The notes: generated by a model not told the origin, from the sequence alone. A stretch of DNA of 64,000 nt from an uncultured Halobacteriovorax sp. (GCA_913061265.1 CAJXVS010000006.1:248001-312000); one strand, 5' to 3'; counted from the stretch's first letter, positions 8,142 to 16,907 are shown. Numbers and translations are program-made.

Positions 8142-8912
8142 TTAACAAGTGGCCATTGTCGAGATTCCACTATCACAGTAAAGAATCTGACCAGTTACAC
8201 CTGAAGATAAATTCGAAGCTAAATAAAGAGCCGTCCCGCCCACTTCTTCAGTGGTGATATTTCTTCTTAAAGGAGCTCTCTCTTCGATAATATTAAAAAT
8301 CTTCTTAAGACCTGGAACACCAGAGGCGGCCAAGGTTCTAATAGGACCGGCTGAGATACAGTTAACTCTAATCTTATCTGTCCCTAAATCTGATGCTAGG
8401 TAACGAACAGAAGCTTCAAGAGCCGCTTTAGCCACGCCCATAACATTATAGCCGTCCATCACTTGCTGAGATCCATGATAGGTCATGGCCATAATAGAGC
8501 CGCCCTCATTCATGTCTTCTTTAAGCGCTTTAGTAAGTCCGATTAATGAGTAAGCAGAGATATCACAGGCCATAGCAAAACCAGCTCGGCTTGTTTCGTG
8601 AAAACGTCCCTTAAGATCCGCTCTATCAGCGAAAGCTAATGAGTGAACGAGGATATCAAATTTTCCCCAGTTATCTTGAACTGTTTTCTTTAAGGCTTCG
8701 TAATGATCTTCATTGGTAACATCCATCTCTACGAGAAAGTCAGCTCCAATTTCTTCAGAGAGAGGCTCTACCCTTTTCTTTAAGGCGTCGTTTAAATAGG
8801 TCAGTCCAATAGACGCCCCTTCGGCCTTAAGAGCGCGAGTGATTCCCCAAGCGATCGACATATCATTTGCAATTCCAAGCACTAGGGCTTTTTTGCCTTC
8901 AAGCAGTCCCAT
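8142..8912 (-). CDS. fabI: Enoyl-[acyl-carrier-protein] reductase (NADH), FabI type
   Basis: This enzyme performs the last reduction of each fatty-acid elongation round. The 256-residue protein is an atypical short-chain dehydrogenase with GIANDMSIAWGI for cofactor binding, HSLAFA, and the FabI catalytic signature Y145...Y155-(X6)-K162 (TYHGSQQVMDGYNVMGVAK). The segment NCISAGPIRTLAASG is also typical. The length matches E. coli FabI (262). It is the only enoyl reductase in the window. Because the FabI active site is conserved, triclosan/isoniazid-class sensitivity would be expected by family knowledge. Confidence 0.97.
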   Translation of the reverse strand: MGLLEGKKALVLGIANDMSIAWGITRALKAEGASIGLTYLNDALKKRVEPLSEEIGADFLVEMDVTNEDHYEALKKTVQDNWGKFDILVHSLAFADRADLKGRFHETSRAGFAMACDISAYSLIGLTKALKEDMNEGGSIMAMTYHGSQQVMDGYNVMGVAKAALEASVRYLASDLGTDKIRVNCISAGPIRTLAASGVPGLKKIFNIIEERAPLRRNITTEEVGGTALYLASNLSSGVTGQILYCDSGISTMATC

Positions 8913-8996
8913 AATCTTTCCTTTGTTTTAAAAATTCTGGGCATCCTAACACAGAAGGAAGTCTCCTTTTGAGTCGTTCTGCGTTAATTTTAGGGA

Positions 8997-9701
8997 TTAA
9001 ACTTGTTCGATGGAAATGGCCTTAAAACGCCCAGATTGCTTTTGAATGCTGCCTATCTTTCCCTTAGAAAGGGCCCTTGTGCCGATCTCATCGAGTTCTA
9101 GGTCCGTCTCTAGCACGTCTCCTAGGTACTCAGCGATGGCGTAGCTTTTAGCATCTTGGTCTAATTCAAGAAGTTTATTGTCTTTATCGACATAGATATT
9201 TTGAGAAAAGGCCCTACTGATGAAGTCTAGGCCATAAGATTCTTTGTCTAGAAGAATGATATAAGTGCGGTTATTTGACCCCACACATTTGGCAGCCCCA
9301 AGCCCTAACTTAAGGTCAAAGCCTTTAGAGATAGCAGCTTCAATTTTCTTAAAGCGGCATTCATAAAAAGGCTTATTAAAATCATTCAACTGCCTCTTCG
9401 TTCCTGCTTTTGCGGCAAGTTTCCCAATGAAAACTGAATACTGGTCTCTATCGATCTTAGTGGCCCTTGTCCCACTAAGGAGAAAATTTTTGCAATGAGA
9501 GAGTTTCTTATCCCCTTCGATTTCTGATTCCAGTAACCCAGCGGAAAAAACGAGCCCATCTCTCCCGCCTATTCCTTGCTCAATAATAGAGCGAGTGCAA
9601 GTTAGGATCTTAGACGTAAGAACTTGAACAGAAGAAGTAGCTCTTACTGAAGTCGTTCTAAGTGAAAAAAGGAGTATTAGCCCTAAGCCAATGACCTTCA
9701 T
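8997..9701 (-). CDS. Secreted protein of unknown function
   Basis: The open frame begins at 9716, but a G-rich stretch (GGGGGGC) three bases before the ATG at 9701 favours that start. From there the protein begins MKVIGLGLILLFSLRTTSVRA, a clean signal peptide with a probable cleavage after VRA. The mature protein of about 210 residues contains a few cysteines (TCTRS, HCKNF, ECRFKK, KCVGS) that could form disulfides in the periplasm. No domain is recognised. It is monocistronic in appearance, with 128 bases before the two-component genes. Confidence 0.75.
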   Translation of the reverse strand: MKVIGLGLILLFSLRTTSVRATSSVQVLTSKILTCTRSIIEQGIGGRDGLVFSAGLLESEIEGDKKLSHCKNFLLSGTRATKIDRDQYSVFIGKLAAKAGTKRQLNDFNKPFYECRFKKIEAAISKGFDLKLGLGAAKCVGSNNRTYIILLDKESYGLDFISRAFSQNIYVDKDNKLLELDQDAKSYAIAEYLGDVLETDLELDEIGTRALSKGKIGSIQKQSGRFKAISIEQV

Positions 9702-9829
9702 TTTGCCCCCCGGCATCTATGTTTTTCAGTGCTATTAATAACATATAATGGGGAGTGAAACAGGCTTTACGAACTATTTACACGGCGCGTCACCACTATC
9801 TATAAATAGCTGTTATTTTAAGTAGTTAA

Positions 9830-10558
9830 CTACCCCTCTGGGGTAAATAAATAGCCTACTGAACGCATGCTCTTAAAGTACTTGGGTTCTTTTGGGTCAG
9901 CTTCAAAATACTTCCTAAAACGTACTAAGAAGTTATCAACGGTTCTAGTGCTGGTCTCTTGAGAGTAACCCCAGCCAATTTCAAGTAGCTCTTTTCTCGT
10001 TAGAGGAATTCCCTTTTTAATAATAAAAAGTTTTAAAAGACGGATCTCCTGGCTGGTCAGTTGAAACTCTCCTTCAGAGTTAAAGCCCTTACATAAAACA
10101 AAGTCGATGCGGTTAGGACCAAAACTATATTCTTTTTCTTTAAATTCTTTATCAAGATCTAAGAGTTCATCAGGATCGCTTTTCTCCGTCCACGATGAAC
10201 GAGTTAAAAGCCTGTCTACCCTAAGAAGAAATTCATCTAAATTAAAAGGCTTTGATAAATAATCATCAACGCCATCTTTCAAACATTTAACTTTATCCTT
10301 AGCCTGATCTCTAGCTGAGAGAATTAGGATAGGAACTTTCTCATCAGAGGCCCTAATCTTTTTTAGAACTTGAAAGCCATCAAGAGCCGGCATCATTAGA
10401 TCGAGGACGATGAGATCTGGGCCTTCTTGTTCCCAAAGCTTTAATCCCTCAAGTCCATTATGGGCCATGACTATTTCATGACCTTGTAAGCTCAAGTTTA
10501 ACTTAAGCCCCTCAGCGATATGTATTTCATCTTCAATAATTAAAATTTTTGAACTCAT
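9830..10558 (-). CDS. OmpR/PhoB-family response regulator
   Basis: The receiver domain spans residues 4-120: acidic pair Glu9/Asp10, phospho-acceptor Asp53 in VLDLMMP, Thr/Ser switch in LILSAR and Lys103 in LSKPF. The winged-helix DNA-binding domain occupies about 145-240 (LTSQEIRLLKLFI, VDNFLVRFRKYFEADP, YFKSMRSVGYLF). The linker of about 25 acidic residues is longer than usual. Its start overlaps the stop of the sensor kinase gene by one base, so the two are co-translated partners. Its target genes are not evident; the nearby small lipoprotein gene at 11662 is a candidate. Confidence 0.96.
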   Translation of the reverse strand: MSSKILIIEDEIHIAEGLKLNLSLQGHEIVMAHNGLEGLKLWEQEGPDLIVLDLMMPALDGFQVLKKIRASDEKVPILILSARDQAKDKVKCLKDGVDDYLSKPFNLDEFLLRVDRLLTRSSWTEKSDPDELLDLDKEFKEKEYSFGPNRIDFVLCKGFNSEGEFQLTSQEIRLLKLFIIKKGIPLTRKELLEIGWGYSQETSTRTVDNFLVRFRKYFEADPKEPKYFKSMRSVGYLFTPEG

Positions 10559-11496
10559 TAGCCTACCCTTGGAAGTTCAACAATAAACTGACTGCCCATG
10601 CCTTCAGGACTTTCTACTTTAATATTTCCTTTATGGATCCTAACGATATGATTCACCATATAGAGACCAAGTCCGGTTCCTTTAGAAGTCTTACCCACTT
10701 GATAAAACTTCTTAAAGATTTGTTTGATCTCTTTCTTAGGAATACCAAGACCATTATCAGACACACTTAGTTTTATGATTTTATCTAAGCTTTCAATTTG
10801 AATATCAATCTTCTTCTGGCTGCTTTGATTATAGTTGATTCCATTAGTCACAAGATTCATAAGAAGCATCTCAAAGAGCCTGCCATCTAAACGAACCCGG
10901 GGATCACCTCCATCTTCTTTTATAACCTTGATCTCGCATTGCTCGAAAAAGTGCGGACACTTACTGACCCAAGAATCAATAAAGTCGTTGAGATCATAAA
11001 CAACAAACTCCCCTTCGTATTTCTTATCTTCAATCCGGGCCAGATCTAGAATCTGTGTCACATTATCTGAGAGCCTTTCCGTATCCCGCCTCATATAGGC
11101 GAAGTATTTCACCTGCTCCTCTCTTGGGAGATCATGCCTAGTGAAAGTATCAAGAAATAATCTTAACGAAGCAATGGGGGTCTTTAACTCATGAGTAAAG
11201 CCAGAGATAAAGTTCTGCTGCATCCTATAGAGCCTGATCATTTTTTGATAATACACAAAGATAAGAATCACACCGGTAAGAATGATGGCGACTAAAACCG
11301 AAAGCACCACTACGTTTAACCAAGTATCAGAGTCCGCAAATTGAGTAGGGTCTATATTCCGGGCCTCTAAATAACTAACAAAGGCGTCATTGGCCTGAAG
11401 ATAGGTGCGTATATATAGAAACAAAGATGTCCCAAGGGCCATGATTGAAAAGATGAATACAAATACAGGGTGGAAGAACCACCTACCTTTAAACAT
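10558..11496 (-). CDS. Membrane sensor histidine kinase
   Basis: Two membrane segments (about residues 9-29 and 62-83) flank a periplasmic loop of only about 30 residues. The HisKA domain follows with the phospho-acceptor His102 in SGFTHELKTP. The HATPase has its N box (LLMNLVTNGINYN), G1 box (SDNGLGIP) and G2 box (GTGLGLYMVNHIV). The short sensor loop suggests it senses the membrane itself or a partner protein. An in-frame TTG at 11556 would add 20 residues, but it has no Shine-Dalgarno sequence. The ATG at 11496 has AGG seven bases upstream and puts the first membrane segment near the N-terminus, so I chose it. Confidence 0.93.
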   Translation of the reverse strand: MFKGRWFFHPVFVFIFSIMALGTSLFLYIRTYLQANDAFVSYLEARNIDPTQFADSDTWLNVVVLSVLVAIILTGVILIFVYYQKMIRLYRMQQNFISGFTHELKTPIASLRLFLDTFTRHDLPREEQVKYFAYMRRDTERLSDNVTQILDLARIEDKKYEGEFVVYDLNDFIDSWVSKCPHFFEQCEIKVIKEDGGDPRVRLDGRLFEMLLMNLVTNGINYNQSSQKKIDIQIESLDKIIKLSVSDNGLGIPKKEIKQIFKKFYQVGKTSKGTGLGLYMVNHIVRIHKGNIKVESPEGMGSQFIVELPRVG

Positions 11497-11661
11497 ATGG
11501 CAGCCTAACATAAAGGAAGACAATTGAGATATAACACGTGGCGACAAACTTAACAAAACTAGAACTTAAAATGACAAACTTGTGACCCGCCTAGAACAAA
11601 CAAGCTCGAACCTTAAGACATAATAGAGTTAACTTAGAAACTTAAACATTAAGGATTAACT

Positions 11662-11829
11662 ATGAAAACTTCTGCGCACACAAAAACACTTCTCGTCTTC
11701 TTGGGACTCACCCTAGCAGGAACCAGTTTTGCTTCTTGCACTCACGAGCTCAGTCCCAAGAAGACTGAAGCTTCTTCCCCTGCACCACAAAATACTAAAA
11801 CATTTGCGTCAGTAAAATCTGACAAATGA
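11662..11829 (+). CDS. 55-residue putative lipoprotein
   Basis: This short gene has an AAGGAT ribosome site five bases before the ATG and a strong terminator 17 bases after the stop. The product begins MKTSAHTKTLLVFLGLTLAG, a signal peptide ending in a lipobox-like FASC with Cys26. The mature peptide is only about 30 residues, Pro/Ser/Lys-rich (ELSPKKTEASSPAPQNTK). It is divergent from the two-component operon, a common position for a target of the regulator. It resembles small entericidin-like or stress lipoproteins in size and layout only, with no sequence match claimed. Confidence 0.8.
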   Translation: MKTSAHTKTLLVFLGLTLAGTSFASCTHELSPKKTEASSPAPQNTKTFASVKSDK

Positions 11830-11846
11830 TGTGGACCTTCCTGAGC

Positions 11847-11885
11847 AATGCCGGTCTCAAAAGAGGCCGGTATTGTTTCCTTTTC
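11847..11885 (+). terminator. Rho-independent terminator after the small lipoprotein gene
   Basis: A 12-bp stem (11847-11858 with 11863-11874, two G-U pairs) closes an AAAA loop and is followed by GTTTCCTTTTC. It sits directly downstream of the 55-codon gene and supports that gene being a real transcription unit. Confidence 0.85.
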
Positions 11886-12923
11886 TTAAGTCGCAAAGAA
11901 GTTTAGAGGAAGCCCGCCCATCTGATGAATACGTTGCATATTCTTAGGTGAGATTCCTGTCTTTATAAACTTTCCATCTTCATGAATACCAATTTGCTGA
12001 GATAAAATATTAGAGCCTTCCATTCCAGTCACTTCTTGCACGCAAGTTATGACCCGATTCCCTTCTCTATCTCTTCCTACTTGAACAATAAAGTCTACAG
12101 CATTTCCAATTTGTTTCTTCACCGCTTGATAAGGAACATCAAATCCAGCGAGAAGATAAAGAGTTTCCATTCTATTAAGGCATTCCCCTGGGGAATTGGC
12201 GTGAATAGAGGCCATAGATCCATCATGACCTGTGTTCATGGCCTGTAGAAGATCAAAGAGCTCTCCGCCTCTGACTTCTCCAATAATAATACGATCAGGT
12301 CTCATCCTTAAAGTATTCTTAACTAAGTCCCTTGTAGAGACATTCGCATTAGTCCCTGTAGTTCTACTACCGGCTTCTAATCTAACAAGGTTAGGATGAG
12401 TAAAGTTTAACTCCATAGTATCTTCAATAGTGATGATTCTTTCTTGTTTTGAAAGTTCTTGTAAAAGAAGGTTCATGAAAGTTGTCTTACCAACTCCAGT
12501 TCCCCCACTTACGATAATATTCATTCTAGAAGACATAAGCGCCTGAAAGAAAAGTATCCATTCAGGAGTTAGCCCAAATATATCTGGGTTTGATTCAAAG
12601 CTTTGTATATTTTTTAAATATTTTCGAATTGAAATAGCCGGGCAACCATGGGCAAAAGGCTCATTTAAGATATTCACTCTAGATCCATCTGGTAAGTTTC
12701 CATCAAGGATTGGATTATCAGCATCAAAGAGTTTCTTATTATACTGAGCAAGTTCTATTGAGAATTCACGAATATCTTTTTTGGTAAGAGTTACATTTAG
12801 CTGAATAAACTGACCACCTCTTTCAACAAAGACTTCTTTAGGACTATTGATGACAATCTCAGAGATTCCCTTCTTTGTTCCTAAATCATTAACAAGGGCC
12901 CATACGGCATTTTCTTGATTCAT
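11886..12923 (-). CDS. cpaF: CpaF/TadA-type secretion ATPase
   Basis: This is an AAA-like hexameric ATPase of the type II/IV secretion superfamily, closest in layout to CpaF of Tad/Flp pili. The N-terminal domain (residues 1-115) contains FDADNPILDGNLPDGSRVN. The Walker A is SGGTGVGKTT (about 139-148), followed by the Asp box (ITIEDTMEL), Walker B (IIIGEVRGGE) and His box (GHDGSMASIHANS). At 345 residues it lacks the long N-terminal extension of many CpaF proteins. No pilin, TadB/C, secretin or prepilin peptidase gene is nearby, so it must work with parts encoded elsewhere. An unknown gene sits 8 bases upstream in the same direction. Confidence 0.93.
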   Translation of the reverse strand: MNQENAVWALVNDLGTKKGISEIVINSPKEVFVERGGQFIQLNVTLTKKDIREFSIELAQYNKKLFDADNPILDGNLPDGSRVNILNEPFAHGCPAISIRKYLKNIQSFESNPDIFGLTPEWILFFQALMSSRMNIIVSGGTGVGKTTFMNLLLQELSKQERIITIEDTMELNFTHPNLVRLEAGSRTTGTNANVSTRDLVKNTLRMRPDRIIIGEVRGGELFDLLQAMNTGHDGSMASIHANSPGECLNRMETLYLLAGFDVPYQAVKKQIGNAVDFIVQVGRDREGNRVITCVQEVTGMEGSNILSQQIGIHEDGKFIKTGISPKNMQRIHQMGGLPLNFFAT

Positions 12924-12931
12924 CTTCTTCC

Positions 12932-13612
12932 TCAGATCCTGGATTGGTAGAAAAATTCAGGTTCATTGATTGACGCTCCATAAGAGAGGCAATTCATTGT
13001 ATAAGTTCTTTTTTGTTTTTCATCTAACCTCTCAAAGAGGTCTTTATAATCAGCACTAGTTTTTAAAGCATCACGAACAACTTCTTTTCCTAAGAAACTT
13101 TGAAGATGAACCAAAGTTAAGAGCAGCCAATCAATCTTTATGACCTTGGCCTTACTATGCTTAAGAAGATCAAGGATCTCCATCCAATTAAAGCTTTCAA
13201 CAAATTGATTATTATCTTTATAGCGATGAAGCTTCCAATAAAGCCCAAGCATAAAGGCCCTTGAGAAGCCCTCTACAGTTTGACTCTTAACCTTCTCTTC
13301 TAAGGCCACTAGCTCATGGCAAAGTTCTAAGTTTGGCTTAATGGGAAACTGACCGTTCAGATGATATTCCAAAAAAAGAGCGCTCATTCTATTTCTAAAC
13401 CCATGCCAACCAAGGGACTTAATGATTGAATCTGTTCTGCCCTTTTCATCTACGTCTAAGAAGCTTCTTTTAACTAGCCCATCAAAGCCAGGATTACTCT
13501 TAATATAGAGTGAGAGGTTTGAAAAATTATCCTCGCCATTTTGCATATTTGAGCAAAGTAGGCGAGTAAAATAATCAGGCAAGTTAATATAACCTAGTTC
13601 TGGGTTAGTCAT
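12932..13612 (-). CDS. Unknown protein paired with the CpaF ATPase
   Basis: This 226-residue protein has no signal peptide or membrane segment. It looks mostly alpha-helical (LDVDEKGRTDSIIKSLGWHGF, VEKVKSQTVEGFSRAFMLGL-like stretches). It ends 8 bases before cpaF on the same strand, so the two are probably one operon and this protein may regulate, localise or adapt the ATPase. No family recognised. The region before its start is shared with a divergent promoter for the plus-strand gene at 13670. Confidence 0.75.
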   Translation of the reverse strand: MTNPELGYINLPDYFTRLLCSNMQNGEDNFSNLSLYIKSNPGFDGLVKRSFLDVDEKGRTDSIIKSLGWHGFRNRMSALFLEYHLNGQFPIKPNLELCHELVALEEKVKSQTVEGFSRAFMLGLYWKLHRYKDNNQFVESFNWMEILDLLKHSKAKVIKIDWLLLTLVHLQSFLGKEVVRDALKTSADYKDLFERLDEKQKRTYTMNCLSYGASINEPEFFYQSRI

Positions 13613-13634
13613 AATAATATTCTAACTGTGACGA

Positions 13635-13663
13635 GTGTAAAAAGCACTACTCTCCTCTATAAT
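13635..13663 (+). promoter_or_regulatory. Promoter giving a probable leaderless mRNA
   Basis: A perfect TATAAT (13658-13663) ends six bases before the ATG at 13670, so transcription would start at or next to the A of the start codon. The -35 match 17 bases upstream (GTGTAA, 13635-13640) is weak. No Shine-Dalgarno sequence lies between the -10 box and the ATG. Confidence 0.55.
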
Positions 13664-13669
13664 AAGTCT

Positions 13670-14182
13670 ATGAACTTACCATTACTCACAGAAATTGAAA
13701 TACACGACTTTGCAGTACAGGCTTTAGTGGCAAAGTTTAGAGACTCAGATGTAGGATCAAAGCCATGCTTTATCGAGCTTGAATTTAAGCAACGAAAGTA
13801 TGTTGAGCCGGCCCTTGATAATATCACTGCCGCTCTAGAGATCATTGAGGTAGACCCGAGGTTTCCCTACCCCATTTATATCATCACTCCGTTAGTCAGA
13901 AAGTTCCTAGACTTAGCTATCCTTAATAGTAGAAGCCAACTTCCTAAACACTTTTTTTGTAAGTCTCATAGGTTAAATTCTAAAGAACAGTCACTCTTAA
14001 AAAAGACTAAGCTCTTATCAAGTAAAATTAAAAACAATGAGCTCGCAGAGATCTCAATTCATATTGAATCTCATAGTAGTCTTCAAAGGCTCCTAAGCGA
14101 TGTTTGCCAAGAGAATGACTTTCTTGAAACGATTGTTGAAGGTCTACAAAGACCACTCCCTAAAGGTGAAAGGAAAATATAG
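13670..14182 (+). CDS. Unknown cytoplasmic protein, probable leaderless start
   Basis: The product of about 170 residues begins MNLPLLTEIEIHDFAVQAL. The frame opens earlier at a GTG (13628), but the perfect -10 hexamer at 13658-13663 lies downstream of that codon, so the ATG at 13670 is the better start. The protein is rich in charged residues with no signal or membrane segment. I see no family motif. The next gene begins inside its stop codon, which makes a three-gene run ending with glutathione peroxidase. Confidence 0.7.
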   Translation: MNLPLLTEIEIHDFAVQALVAKFRDSDVGSKPCFIELEFKQRKYVEPALDNITAALEIIEVDPRFPYPIYIITPLVRKFLDLAILNSRSQLPKHFFCKSHRLNSKEQSLLKKTKLLSSKIKNNELAEISIHIESHSSLQRLLSDVCQENDFLETIVEGLQRPLPKGERKI

Positions 14183-14514
14183 TGAGTAAAAAGAAAACCC
14201 CTGAGGGTATGCCCGGCTTTAAAGAAGTTTTCGATATGGCCGAGGAGAAAGTTGATCCCGCTCCTTTTAAAGGAAAAGAGGGTTATGCCATTTATAGTTT
14301 CTTAGAGAATGAACAAAAAAGATTAGAAGTGCTTGATGAACTCTTTTCGAAAAAATACATCAACTTAAAAAGACACCCTCAAACGGAGAAGCTTCTTCTT
14401 AATGAAGTCTATAAGAGAAATCTCTTAAAAGAGGACCTCTTTGAGAGATTAAAGTACGCCGACTCCCCCCTGAATAAGCATCTAGAGCAAATTTTCAACT
14501 CCGCTTTTAAGTAG
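14182..14514 (+). CDS. Small helical unknown protein
   Basis: The gene starts with GTG overlapping the previous stop by one base (TAGTG), a sign of translational coupling. The 110-residue product is highly charged and helical (YAIYSFLENEQKRLEVLDELF, LLLNEVYKRNLLKEDLFERL), with no cysteine and no export signal. It is followed after 5 bases by the glutathione peroxidase gene. Function unknown. Confidence 0.72.
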   Translation: MSKKKTPEGMPGFKEVFDMAEEKVDPAPFKGKEGYAIYSFLENEQKRLEVLDELFSKKYINLKRHPQTEKLLLNEVYKRNLLKEDLFERLKYADSPLNKHLEQIFNSAFK

Positions 14515-14519
14515 GTTTT

Positions 14520-15002
14520 ATGACTAAGATATATGAATTTAAGGTAGAGAATATTAAAGGCGAAGAAGTTAGCTTAGAAGAGTATAAAGGAAAGAGCCTT
14601 TTGATTATTAACACAGCTTCAAAGTGCGGATATACAAATCAGTATCAAGGCTTAGAAGATATGTATAAAGAGTTTAAAGAGAAGGGCCTTGAAATCTTGG
14701 CCTTTCCTTGTAATCAATTTGGCGCTCAAGAGCCAGGAAGTAACGAAGAGATCGCAGAGTTTTGCGATCTAAGCTTTAAGACAAGCTTCCCTCTTTTTTC
14801 AAAGCTAGATGTAAACGGATCAGAGGCGCATCCTCTTTTTGAATATTTAAAAAAAGAGGCCCCAGGACTTCTTGGGAGTAAGAACATAAAGTGGAACTTT
14901 ACAAAGTTTCTTGTCTCAAAGAATGGAGTGGTTCTTAAGAGATTCGCCCCTAAGGACGAACCGAAAAAGATAGCAATCGAGCTAAAAAAGCTTCTTAGTT
15001 AA
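14520..15002 (+). CDS. Glutathione peroxidase family (thioredoxin-type) peroxidase
   Basis: The 160-residue protein is a non-seleno glutathione-peroxidase homologue that reduces hydroperoxides. In most bacteria of this type the reductant is thioredoxin. The catalytic tetrad is visible: Cys36 (ASKCGYTNQYQGLE), Gln66-region (FPCNQFGAQEPG) and Trp125-Asn126 (KWNFTKFLV). Cys64 in FPCNQFG is present, and the resolving cysteine may be Cys82 in EFCDLSF. No signal peptide, so cytoplasmic. Its end overlaps the convergent gene at 14995 by 8 bases. Confidence 0.95.
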   Translation: MTKIYEFKVENIKGEEVSLEEYKGKSLLIINTASKCGYTNQYQGLEDMYKEFKEKGLEILAFPCNQFGAQEPGSNEEIAEFCDLSFKTSFPLFSKLDVNGSEAHPLFEYLKKEAPGLLGSKNIKWNFTKFLVSKNGVVLKRFAPKDEPKKIAIELKKLLS

Positions 15003-16704
15003 GGTTTAAAAGAATCGGACCACCAACGTGAAGAAAGTCTTCTTCAGGAAGAGTATCAAAGTCATAACCACTTAGATGCTTATCAAGAAGTTTCTTAAAG
15101 TAGATAAGAATATCATCAACCTTATCAAGCCCAAATTTCCTAATGAATTCGTTAAGCTCTTCGTCGATAACCTGATCTTCTAAGAGCTGCTTTCTTGCTA
15201 CGAAAATCTTTGCAAATTTCTTATATTCATTAGGCGTAAGCCCAAGTTTCTTATTATCACTATCTAGATCGCCTAACTTAAAGTTAGCTAAACTAGTTAA
15301 GAGAAGAGATTCAAAATCAATCCCTGCGATATCATAATTCAAATAGAATTCGTCTCTTATCAATCCCTTCTCATCCATCTCTTTTAACTGAGAATAAAAT
15401 CCATGAGAAAAAGGAATCAATTGTTCAACTAAAATGAGGTTTCTTTTAAAGTAAGAATACCTTTCAAAGTTATTTATCTCAACAAACTCTTCATCGAGTC
15501 CCATACTTGATTTCACTGGGGGAGAAAAAGCATTCTCTAAGATCTCCATTAAGACTGTTCCAAGAAAGGCTTCCTTTTGATCTTCCATCTCAAACTTTGC
15601 AAGGGCCTTCTTAATGGGCTTTTGAATGATTGAAACTAAAGAGTGACCGACTTGATAGAGGTCAATAAAGTCAAAGTGATCAAAGAAGCAATGCTCCTCA
15701 TCTAACTTATAGATGCCTTTTTCTAGTGCTTCTTTTAGTAAGTAATCAAATCCAAGTTCTAATAAGCTTTTAGTTCTATTTCCAATACGGTTCATGGCAA
15801 TAGGGCCTTCTCGTAGGGCCTGACCAAAAGAGAGGGTGCTATTAACTAAGCGGATAAAAGAATACTGAATATAAGCGCTTCTCTTAGCTTCCGTTACTTT
15901 TCCTAGTTCATCAGAAAAAGCGTCCATCTTATTTTTGTACGAAGTAATAGCTGATCTATGTAAGTTTTGATTAGCAATCTTACTATCAAGATTCGCTGTG
16001 CTTGGTTGTTTCTTTCTAACGAAGTTCTCTAAAAGAGACATATTGGCAAAGGTGCTCTCTACTGTAAGAGAGTCATAATAATCTACAAAACCTAAGTCCC
16101 GTAGACGTTCTTTTTTCTCTTGGTACTCTTCTTCCATCAAATCCATATAAGAAGCAGAAACTAACTTAAATAAATATGTGTAGGCGCCCTCAACTCCACG
16201 TTCACCATAGAGCTCTCTAATAAAACGTTGAATCTCAGCAACAAATGGAAAGTCTGCATCAAATTCAACAAGAAGCAGGTTATCATCTGTTAAGAAGTAA
16301 TTATCATGATCTGGGTAATTTGGGTCTTCAACATCAAAGGTCCAAATATTGAATCTACTTTTTAGGTATAAGAAGAACTCTGTGCTTCCTACAAACTCTT
16401 GCCTAACTGTTTCATCAGGGCAGGTAGCGTAACTTTGAATCCAAAAAGCAAACTCTTCAGTATCCACATTATCTTTCATCCAAAGATCTAGGTCTAAACA
16501 AGTTCTTCTTTGCTCAGGAGACATCTTTGTTAAAACCAAACTGGCCTTATCAAGGGGCAAGGCCTTAACCGCAAGGTACAAGGGCTGTACTGGAATCTGA
16601 GAAAGGTCCTGTCCACCATCAACAAGGGCCTCAATAGAGTCCATATTGGTGTAGGCACTGGCCTCAGTAAATAAGTTAGCTAATAGATCTTTTTTATTAT
16701 TCAT
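14995..16704 (-). CDS. Large unknown cytoplasmic protein, DUF6178-like
   Basis: The 569-residue protein is acidic, helical and lacks a signal peptide. The N-terminal stretch (VQPLYLAVKALPLDKASLVLT, MSPEQRRTCLDLDLWMKDN) repeats the pattern of proteins labelled DUF6178 in deltaproteobacteria-type genomes. I make this match from memory of the pattern, not from a search. Other features include ALREGPIAMNRIGNRT-like helices and a C-terminal segment (ILIYFKKLLDKHL). The gene converges with glutathione peroxidase, sharing 8 bases. No function can be inferred. Confidence 0.8.
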   Translation of the reverse strand: MNNKKDLLANLFTEASAYTNMDSIEALVDGGQDLSQIPVQPLYLAVKALPLDKASLVLTKMSPEQRRTCLDLDLWMKDNVDTEEFAFWIQSYATCPDETVRQEFVGSTEFFLYLKSRFNIWTFDVEDPNYPDHDNYFLTDDNLLLVEFDADFPFVAEIQRFIRELYGERGVEGAYTYLFKLVSASYMDLMEEEYQEKKERLRDLGFVDYYDSLTVESTFANMSLLENFVRKKQPSTANLDSKIANQNLHRSAITSYKNKMDAFSDELGKVTEAKRSAYIQYSFIRLVNSTLSFGQALREGPIAMNRIGNRTKSLLELGFDYLLKEALEKGIYKLDEEHCFFDHFDFIDLYQVGHSLVSIIQKPIKKALAKFEMEDQKEAFLGTVLMEILENAFSPPVKSSMGLDEEFVEINNFERYSYFKRNLILVEQLIPFSHGFYSQLKEMDEKGLIRDEFYLNYDIAGIDFESLLLTSLANFKLGDLDSDNKKLGLTPNEYKKFAKIFVARKQLLEDQVIDEELNEFIRKFGLDKVDDILIYFKKLLDKHLSGYDFDTLPEEDFLHVGGPILLNLN

Positions 16705-16907
16705 AAGTCTTCCTACCTCAATTGTTCTAAACAGCCAAAATCTTGAGGCATATGGGCTCCCCTAAGACTTGGCATAATTTCAATAATTATAAGCACTTAC
16801 CATTTATTACTACTATGAAATCAAAGAATTGCCCATAATAAATAAAACTAAACCTTTTTAGAAGCTTTACCGAATAGTTTAGAGAGAAAAGCCGCTAAAA
16901 ATAGAGG

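Noticed and set aside
8129-8143. AAGAT/ATCTT hairpin after fabI as a terminator
   Set aside because: The stem has only five AT-rich pairs and no T run follows on the minus strand.
16848-16876. FliA-like promoter (CTAAA, 16-17 bases, ACCGAATA) before the 760-residue secreted protein
   Set aside because: Only five of eight bases in the -10 part match the GCCGATAA consensus, and AT-rich DNA gives such matches often.
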